Below, in pieces: positions 55,468-61,022 of a DNA stretch of 64,000 bases. The translations under genes were made by a program, and so were the position numbers. Every line of letters begins with the position of its first letter. The stretch's first letter is position 1. Under the pieces are notes generated by a model, which was not told where the DNA came from, did no database searches, and saw nothing but the letters and a program-made list of their open reading frames with translations. Origin of the DNA: Peristeroidobacter agariperforans (GTDB taxonomy: Bacteria > Pseudomonadota > Gammaproteobacteria > Steroidobacterales > Steroidobacteraceae). The DNA lies in the NCBI RefSeq assembly GCF_004138335.1, contig NZ_RYFW01000003.1, positions 772,938 to 836,937 on the forward strand, written 5' to 3'.

Positions 55468-55844
55468 TCAAGCAGGAGAGCCGCGCCTACTTCAAATCAC
55501 TCGGCGCGCATGTCATGGCGCTTCGCAAGTCGCGAGGCATGACGCAAGCGGAGCTGGCGCGCGCCATCGGCGTATCACAGCAGGCCGTGTTCGCGTACGA
55601 ACTCGGCGATCGTCGCATCTCGGTCCTCGTGCTTGCCAAGCTCGCGAGGATATTTTCAACCCCGGTCGGGGACCTCGTCCGCATGTCCAAGCCGCTACAC
55701 GAGCGAAAGGGGCGACTGTCTCCGCGTTGTGTGAGGCACGCAGAGCGGTTGCAGGCGCTGTCGAAGACGCAGCAGCGCTTCGTCGTCCGGATCATCGACG
55801 TGCTCGAAGACAGCAACGGCGGTCGCTCAGGAGGTGCCAAATGA
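55464..55844 (+). CDS. XRE-type helix-turn-helix regulator
   Basis: A 126-aa protein with an N-terminal HTH_XRE domain (LGAHVMALRKSRGMTQAELARAIGVSQQAVFAYELGDRRISVLVLAKLARIFSTPVGDLV, ~residues 12-70) and a basic C-terminal part. It probably represses or controls this element. The C terminus (LSKTQQRFVVRIIDVLED) resembles the tail of other phage/ICE regulators. It overlaps the small acidic gene and the following 71-aa gene by four bases each. Confidence 0.85.
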   Translation: MIKQESRAYFKSLGAHVMALRKSRGMTQAELARAIGVSQQAVFAYELGDRRISVLVLAKLARIFSTPVGDLVRMSKPLHERKGRLSPRCVRHAERLQALSKTQQRFVVRIIDVLEDSNGGRSGGAK

Positions 55845-56056
55845 GTGGCGCCGACGAGAGACCGATCACGGATGAGCTGGTCTGCCTGAAGCAAGCAATT
55901 GATCTCCTCAAGGTCGCGGAAGACTTAGTGCAACCGGAGAACATCGAGCGATACCCAGGTGCCATCGCGTCCGTCATCCGGACGGCTCGAACACTCGTCG
56001 AAGAGGTTTTGGCGGCGCTTACCGAGTACTTCGCCGCGCAAGGCGGTGCTAAATGA
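55841..56056 (+). CDS. 71-residue helical protein of unknown function
   Basis: Starts ATG 55841 within the stop of the XRE gene (ATGA). It encodes MSGADERPITDELVCLKQAI and on, mostly amphipathic helix (AIDLLKVAEDLVQ, VIRTARTLVEEVLAALTEYFAAQ). No family is recognised. Both it and the XRE protein end in GGAK, from near-identical sequence at their 3' ends (GGTGCCAAATGA and GGTGCTAAATGA), a hint of local duplication. It is the last gene of the coupled set. Confidence 0.65.
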   Translation: MSGADERPITDELVCLKQAIDLLKVAEDLVQPENIERYPGAIASVIRTARTLVEEVLAALTEYFAAQGGAK

Positions 56057-56132
56057 TGGCCACGGCAATCGTGAGGCGGTGTGAAATGGGGGAGGGGTAA
56101 GGGACCGCATCGAAGTCGGTCAATAACCGGAC

Positions 56133-56156
56133 GGCCTCAGACGCACGTCTGAGGCC
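56133..56156 (+). terminator. Hairpin after the small coupled genes
   Basis: GGCCTCAGACG and CGTCTGAGGCC form an 11-bp stem around two bases, followed by ATTT. The T-run is short, so its termination strength is uncertain. Confidence 0.6.
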
Positions 56157-56178
56157 ATTTGAGTGCCTCAGAAAAGGT

Positions 56179-56211
56179 AAAGGGGCCAACCCGAAGGTTT
56201 AGCCCCTTTTT
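56179..56211 (+). terminator. Intrinsic terminator before higA-like gene
   Basis: AAAGGGGC pairs with GCCCCTTT around an inner AACC-CGAA-GGTT hairpin, followed by TTTTT (56207-56211). It lies 150 bases after the coupled gene set and before the HigA gene. Confidence 0.85.
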
Positions 56212-56288
56212 CCGCCGTCCGTAGCCCGGCGGGGAGATGCGACGATTATACGGACCATCCGCCACATTACTATCAGCAGCAAACATCC

Positions 56289-56579
56289 ATGATGAAGATG
56301 CATAACCCGCCCCATCCCGGAAGCGTCCTGCGGGACACCGTGCTCCGCGAAATGACCGTGACCCAGTTCGCCAAGCGACTCAGCGTGTCTCGCGTCATGC
56401 TCTCTCGCGTGGTGAACAATCGGGCGGCCGTGAGCGCCGAGTTGGCGATCCGACTTGCCGCAGCACTGGGTGGCTCTGCGGAGACGTGGATGCGCATGCA
56501 GGTGGCTTACGATCTCTGGCATGCACAGAAGAGGAAGCGCCCGAAGATCCAGCCTATCGAGTTGGGGCAAATTGCATAG
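56289..56579 (+). CDS. higA: HigA-family antitoxin, without adjacent HigB
   Basis: A 96-aa HTH antitoxin: NPPHPGSVLRDTVLREMTVTQFAKRLSVSRVMLSRVVNNRAAVSAELAIRLAAALGGSAETWMRMQVAYDLW. This is the HigA/VapI pattern, usually directly downstream of a HigB toxin. The 78 bases between the terminator and this gene do not contain one, nor was a remnant recognised, so this is an orphan antitoxin. It may have been kept as a regulator. ATG 56289 or ATG 56292 may be used. Confidence 0.88.
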   Translation: MMKMHNPPHPGSVLRDTVLREMTVTQFAKRLSVSRVMLSRVVNNRAAVSAELAIRLAAALGGSAETWMRMQVAYDLWHAQKRKRPKIQPIELGQIA

Positions 56580-56580
56580 G

Positions 56581-56769
56581 GAGGGCGGCAGCCTGGATCG
56601 CGACCTTGCAGCGATCTACCGCGTGAAAACCCCGCGACGAGGCCGAACGTTCAAGATCGCAAATTGCGATCTTAAAGATTGGGGGTACAACGTGAAGCAT
56701 CTGCCGTATGCCTTCACAGAACACGGAGCCATTCAGTCTGCCGATGTTCTGAACTCACCGGCACGGTAG
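56581..56769 (+). pseudogene. ORF6N (KilA-N-like) remnant with internal deletion
   Basis: The frame after higA encodes LDRDLAAIYRVKT, then a jump, then LKDWGYNVKHLPYAFTEHGAIQSADVLNSP. These are the first and last parts of an ORF6N domain (LDxDLAxIYxVxT ... LPYAFTEHGAxxAAxVLNSP) with the middle missing. There is no start of its own and no downstream domain. A phage-type regulator gene was here and is now broken. Confidence 0.7.
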
Positions 56770-57604
56770 CGCCTTGCCGCAGCCGGACCAAGAGGTTTAC
56801 CAGGGGAGAGAGTCGCTAAGTGGTCCAGGGGCGCGGGCAGCGGTCGAGCGCCGCACCTGCGCAAAGTTCAGCGACCGGAATCGTCAATCGCTGCCGCGCG
56901 GCCTTCGGCGGAACTCAGCAGACACAGAGCGCGCGGACTCACCATGAAAGTTTGCAGATCGCTAGCCGCTGGCGCATTCTCGACCTCGACGAATATTCCC
57001 TGACGACGAGGGTATCGTCGTAACCCCCGCCTGCGTTTGCAGGCAACCCCAAGCAGCTTTAGACCAGGCAGAGCTGCGCAGCCATTCAGGCTGTGGTCAT
57101 GATTCATCACTCGGGCGCTGACGCCTTTCTTCTCGAATCCGCTGTCCAGCGGTGGACTCCTGCGGCAACTATTCTTCTAACAATGTAAGTACAACAAAGC
57201 TGCGCCAACAGCAGCATTCCTCTACGCGTGCGTCACTGTCTTCGGCGAAGCCGAGAAAGTGACGCACACGGCCCACTGCCGCAACTCACTGTCACCGCAA
57301 CGCATTTTCGCCGATGCGAGAAAGTGGCACCGCGTCTGCAACGGACGCAATCAACCATAGCTTCGCAACGAAGCTCCCTCTGTCGATGTCGATGTCAGCC
57401 ACCGCGAGCGGCCCGCCAAGGGCAGCCTCGATCTCATGCATACGCGTGAGCAGCAGCACATGCCACCGGCACGTGCTGCTGTGAGGCCACGAAACTCAAC
57501 AGACCGGACTAGCACATCCGGCTGCTCGCGATGGATCAAGGCAGGAAATGTTTCCTGCCGGGATTGCCCGGATGTGCAGATCGTAGTGATGAGGTAGGAG
57601 AGTG
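56770..57604. other. Long non-coding stretch with nested inverted repeats before the integrase
   Basis: No gene is supported in these 835 bases. Several inverted repeats are present. GTGCGTCAC (57228-57236) pairs with GTGACGCAC (57259-57267). GCACATCCGG (57512-57521) pairs with CCGGATGTGC (57568-57577), and between those arms GGCAGGAA-ATGT-TTCCTGCC forms an inner hairpin (57540-57559). The outer pair lies about 28 bases before the recombinase start. Shorter hairpins lie near 57002-57045. These may be recombinase binding sites or the structured 5' leader of the integrase message. Confidence 0.55.
57512..57577. repeat. Nested hairpin upstream of the integrase
   Basis: Outer arms of ten bases (GCACATCCGG/CCGGATGTGC) enclose an eight-base-pair stem-loop (GGCAGGAA, ATGT, TTCCTGCC). 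Both are perfect, and the 66-base structure ends 27 bases before the recombinase ATG. Confidence 0.75.
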
Positions 57605-58504
57605 ATGAGTAAGAAAACTGAGTTGCAGGCGGATCTTCAGAGGATCAACTATCTATTGGGTCGTGCGCATCTAACGCAGGAGGACCGGAGCGGAACGTTC
57701 AGAACGTTCGCCAGGGTCATGCGGGAAACAAACTTCGGGATTCACTGCGCGGCGCAGATTGGCGGCAAGCATTTGCAGGCGTTCGTGGACCATCGGCTCG
57801 CGAACGGCATCGGAAGCCGAACGGTCGACAAAGAAATGGGCCATCTGCGTGCGGTGCTGAGGCACATCGGCAAGCAAGGATTGGCGGACAATCCCGCGTA
57901 CAGCAATCGAGCGCTCGGAATTCCCCAGGGCAGCCGCAAGGGCACCAAGGAGCCGCTGTCAGATGCGGAGATTCGGTCGTTTCAGCAACGCGCGGAGCGA
58001 TTGGGCAGGCCGGACATTGGCGCAATTTTGGAGTTGCAGCGAGCACTTGGACTTCGCGAAATCGAAGCCATCCGTGCCGGCCGGATCGATACGCTTCTCC
58101 GCTTGCACCGCGAGCTTACCGAGCGAGGCTGTGCGCGCATGATCGAGGGCACCAAAGGCGGCCGCATGCGCGAAGTACATCCGGCGGACGTCGGGCGGGC
58201 GCTGGCAGCTGTGCAGCGTGCGCGCGAGATACTGGAGGCGAGTGGACGGCGCTATCTCTTGGCGTGCGCCAAAGGCGTAGAAACAAAAGACCTAAAACAA
58301 GCAGCGAGCGTATATAGCAAATTCTGCAGCCGAGCCGGGCTCCAAAGTCATGCTGCCCGCTACGCGTTCGCGCAGGAGCGTATGCAGGCGTATCGCCATG
58401 AAGGCTTGAGTCTGCGGGAGGCGCGCATCGCGACCTCCCTAGATCTTGGCCATGGCGATGGCCGCGGGCGCTACGTCGCGAACGTTTATGCCCGCGACAG
58501 TTAG
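57605..58504 (+). CDS. Tyrosine recombinase / integrase
   Basis: A 299-aa integrase with an N-terminal core-binding (SAM-like) domain and a C-terminal catalytic domain. The catalytic residues are visible as Arg in ALGLREIEAIRAG, His-x-x-Arg in SHAARYAFAQER, and His plus the Tyr nucleophile in LDLGHGDGRGRYVANVY. It is of the Integrase_1 kind found on mobile elements, not the shufflon or XerC/D type. GGAG precedes ATG 57605. It overlaps the AlpA-like gene at the 3' end (convergent). Confidence 0.88.
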   Translation: MSKKTELQADLQRINYLLGRAHLTQEDRSGTFRTFARVMRETNFGIHCAAQIGGKHLQAFVDHRLANGIGSRTVDKEMGHLRAVLRHIGKQGLADNPAYSNRALGIPQGSRKGTKEPLSDAEIRSFQQRAERLGRPDIGAILELQRALGLREIEAIRAGRIDTLLRLHRELTERGCARMIEGTKGGRMREVHPADVGRALAAVQRAREILEASGRRYLLACAKGVETKDLKQAASVYSKFCSRAGLQSHAARYAFAQERMQAYRHEGLSLREARIATSLDLGHGDGRGRYVANVYARDS

Positions 58505-58707
58505 GTTTGTCGCTGCAGCTGGTCGGCGATCCATTGATGTACCTCAACGGAGTCCCAGCCAACTGCTCGGACGCCGATCCGCACCGGGCGAGGGAACTTG
58601 CCTTCCTCGATCAGTTTGTAGAGATGAGCGCGCTTGAACCCGCATCGGGCTTCGACTTCTGGCCGACGCAGAATGCGGCGGTTTGCTTCGGGGCTGTCAG
58701 CAGACAT
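58501..58707 (-). CDS. AlpA-like excisionase/regulator
   Basis: A 68-aa winged-helix protein: RRILRRPEVEARCGFKRAHLYKLIEEGKFPRPVRIGVRAVGWDSVEVHQWIADQL, the AlpA pattern. AlpA-like proteins act as excisionases or activate integrase genes on mobile elements. It is convergent with the integrase and shares four bases with its end. Confidence 0.88.
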   Translation of the reverse strand: MSADSPEANRRILRRPEVEARCGFKRAHLYKLIEEGKFPRPVRIGVRAVGWDSVEVHQWIADQLQRQT

Positions 58708-59027
58708 TTAGGAACCTCTGTGGCGACATGCCACGCGGCAAGGAGTCTGCTTTCGTAACTGGGCCACGACGAGATTCAATCGGAACAGGGCGCGCACCGA
58801 CATTTCTGCTCGGGTGATCCAAGTTCGGATTCCAACGGCTGGAAAGCGGACTTCCTTCGGCTGCGTCTACGCATCCGTCCTGGTGTTACCGTCACGCGGT
58901 TTCACCGTCTTGAAGGGGTTGGTTGGGCATCGCTAACCGGTCAAGTCTTTTGACCTCTCTCAATATCAGAGGCCTATTGGCCCTGCAGAGAGACCGCAAC
59001 TTACAAACATTCACATCAGGAGTGAAG
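58708..59027. other. Non-coding gap between AlpA and the TIR gene
   Basis: No gene is supported in these 320 bases. It must contain the promoter of the TIR gene (plus strand) and that of the AlpA gene (minus strand). The base composition begins to drop from here on. Confidence 0.5.
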
Positions 59028-59744
59028 TTGGCTAAATGCACAGCACCAGTACGTGGGCACAAATCAGCGGCGGCCGCTGCGGAGTGCCCGGCATGCCGTT
59101 ATGGCCGTAGCTACCGCTATAGTGGTAGTTACGGTAGCGGCTACAGCCCGTCCTACTCCTCCTCGAACAGCAGTGGAGGGGGCTATAGCAGCGGCGGCGG
59201 TGGTACTAGCAGGTCCTCCAGTGGGGCACGGCCGCGCTGGTCGCGAGCCGGTTCCTCCGTCTCGTATACGCCAGCCCAAGTGCAGTCGCTGACGCCAGTC
59301 CGTGTTGCCGTTGAGGCGAAGGCGGCGGAGCAGCCTGATCTTCGCGACGTCTTCTTGTGTCACGCGTGGGACGACCGACAGGGGGCCGCCAAGCAGTTGC
59401 ACGATCTGCTTGAGGCGGCGGGTGTCAAAGTCTGGTTCAGCGAGAAAGACCTTGGCCTCGGCGTGCCGATGATGCGCGCCATCGACAAGGGTTTGGCGGC
59501 CTCGCGCATCGGCCTCGTCCTGGTGACCCCTGCGCTGCTGGACCGCCTCCCCAAAGAGAGCGTCGCCGACAAGGAGCTTTCGGCCCTCCTGGCGGGGAAC
59601 CGGCTTGTTCCCATCGTGCACAACACGACGTATGAAGCTCTCCGCAACGTCAGCCCGTTGCTTGCCTCCCGAAGCGGCCTGGATACAAAAGAAGACTCAA
59701 TGACAGTAATTGCCACCAAAATCGCCGAGCTGGTAGCCCTCTAG
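59028..59744 (+). CDS. TIR-domain protein with zinc-knuckle-like N terminus
   Basis: A 238-aa protein from TTG 59028, with AGGAG just upstream, placed so that the protein opens with the motif MAKCTAPVRGHKSAAAAAEC. That N terminus has a C-x6-H-x8-C-x2-C spacing (Cys4, His11, Cys20, Cys23) suggesting a metal site. A Ser/Gly/Tyr-rich linker follows (residues ~24-75). A TIR domain then starts at DVFLCHAWDDRQGAAKQLHDLL, with the likely catalytic Glu in ADKELSALL (about residue 183). Bacterial TIR domains cleave NAD+ or signal through it in anti-phage defence. No partner sensor is named with certainty in this window. Confidence 0.85.
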   Translation: MAKCTAPVRGHKSAAAAAECPACRYGRSYRYSGSYGSGYSPSYSSSNSSGGGYSSGGGGTSRSSSGARPRWSRAGSSVSYTPAQVQSLTPVRVAVEAKAAEQPDLRDVFLCHAWDDRQGAAKQLHDLLEAAGVKVWFSEKDLGLGVPMMRAIDKGLAASRIGLVLVTPALLDRLPKESVADKELSALLAGNRLVPIVHNTTYEALRNVSPLLASRSGLDTKEDSMTVIATKIAELVAL

Positions 59745-59802
59745 CACTTATTGTCGGGTGGGCGGCTCGACGTCGCGCAAGCGGTCCGTGCGCCGCTCCC
59801 GG

Positions 59803-60312
59803 ATGAGCAGCCGCGTGGCTAGCAGGATATACTGCGCAGAACCGCATCCGTTCCGCAGGCGTATGACCCAGACCGCAGATATCATTGTCTTCTCTAAAGG
59901 GGAACGCCCCATCCTTGTCGTTGAGACGAAGGCCGCGAAAGAGACATCTCCGACGGCGGCGGCTCGGTTTCGAAGAAATCTAGTCGAGAGCAAGATGGTC
60001 GCCGATGTCCCATTCTTGGCGATTGCCTTCAAAACTTCGATATTTATTTGGCGGAAAGAGACGCCACTCGACGCTCCTGCTGATTTTTCCGTTCCCATTA
60101 AGCCAGTGTTCCAACTGTACCTAAAGCGGTTGGACGATAGTGCATTTGTGGGCGAAGAAAGCATTCAAATCGCAGTGCACTCGTGGTTGCGAGATCTTGC
60201 AATTGGCATTCGGAAGCCGGATCCAGATTTCCCTCCAGACAAGATGCTTTTGGATTCAGGAATCTACAAAAAGATGCACTTTGGAGATGTTCGATCTGAA
60301 TTCCGCATATGA
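59803..60312 (+). CDS. Restriction-like nuclease-fold protein (HsdR N-terminal type)
   Basis: About 169 aa, with the PD-(D/E)xK pattern ADIIVFSKGERPILVVETKAAKE: Asp in the first strand and Glu-x-Lys in the second, as in the N terminus of type I restriction HsdR subunits. It has no motor domain. The start is uncertain: ATG 59803 (chosen), ATG 59863 or GTG 59758 are possible. The 59863 start would cut the fold just before its first strand. The stop overlaps the PIN gene start (ATGA at 60309-60312), so the two are made together. Confidence 0.7.
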   Translation: MSSRVASRIYCAEPHPFRRRMTQTADIIVFSKGERPILVVETKAAKETSPTAAARFRRNLVESKMVADVPFLAIAFKTSIFIWRKETPLDAPADFSVPIKPVFQLYLKRLDDSAFVGEESIQIAVHSWLRDLAIGIRKPDPDFPPDKMLLDSGIYKKMHFGDVRSEFRI

Positions 60313-60950
60313 TGATCTTCGTCGAGACTAATTTCGTAATTGAACTCGCTGCTCTTCAGGAGGAAGCAGAGGAAGCAGAGGAAGCAGAGTTGATCGTTAT
60401 TAGTGCGGAGAAGCAAGAGCTCAAGTTATTTATTCCCGCGTTTTCACTCACCGAGCCGTTTGAGACATACGCTCGGTGGCGCAAACAGCGGAACCAAACG
60501 AGAAATGATTTCGACAGGCAGCTCAAGCAGCTTGCGCGATCGCAGGACTACGCCGATCTCGTCCAAGCGTCTCAGACAATTTCTGACGTTTTCTCTGCTA
60601 GCGCAGTTGCGCAGACAAGCCGATTGAGAGCCACACTCTCTCGCTTGATCCAATGCTCTACGATTCTTCCCTTGAATGAGAGCGTGATCACACGATCGAT
60701 TGCCGCTCAAGATGAGTTTGGTTTGGAGCCGCAGGATGCCGTGGTGTTCGCGTCAGTCGAATCGGGCCTGGAAACGCACCAAGCCGAGGGCTCTCGGATC
60801 TTCATCACAAAGGATCGAAGTGCATTTGCAACCGAACAAGTGATGGAGCATTTTAGAAACTTGCAGTGCGACGTGATACCCGCCATCGGTCCCGCAATAG
60901 GAGTAGTTAAGCGGCAGCCCGCCGAAGTTGCCGACGCTATTCAAGCCTAG
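60309..60950 (+). CDS. PIN-domain ribonuclease-like protein
   Basis: A 213-aa PIN-fold protein. Acidic residues of the active site can be seen in IFVETNFVIELA (Glu in place of the usual Asp), in LEPQDAVVFASVE and in FITKDRSAF. An unusual acidic helix EEAEEAEEAEE lies at residues 17-27 and arises from three identical 9-base repeats (60360-60386). PIN domains cut RNA, often tRNA or mRNA, in toxin-antitoxin and defence systems. It is coupled to the nuclease-like gene before it, and no VapB-like antitoxin is next to it. Confidence 0.75.
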   Translation: MMIFVETNFVIELAALQEEAEEAEEAELIVISAEKQELKLFIPAFSLTEPFETYARWRKQRNQTRNDFDRQLKQLARSQDYADLVQASQTISDVFSASAVAQTSRLRATLSRLIQCSTILPLNESVITRSIAAQDEFGLEPQDAVVFASVESGLETHQAEGSRIFITKDRSAFATEQVMEHFRNLQCDVIPAIGPAIGVVKRQPAEVADAIQA

Positions 60951-61022
60951 GCTCAGCCCAGTTGGCCTAGGTGTGATTGGGGTGAAGGCAAGCGAAAGTT
61001 CGGCCCGCGATGTTCCGTCTTG

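Noticed and set aside
56212..56288. HigB toxin before higA
   Set aside because: Only 77 bases are available, and no frame there resembles the HigB C terminus or start.
57717..58562. Minus-strand open frames opposite the integrase
   Set aside because: They are shadows; the plus-strand frame carries the full R-H-R-H-Y set.
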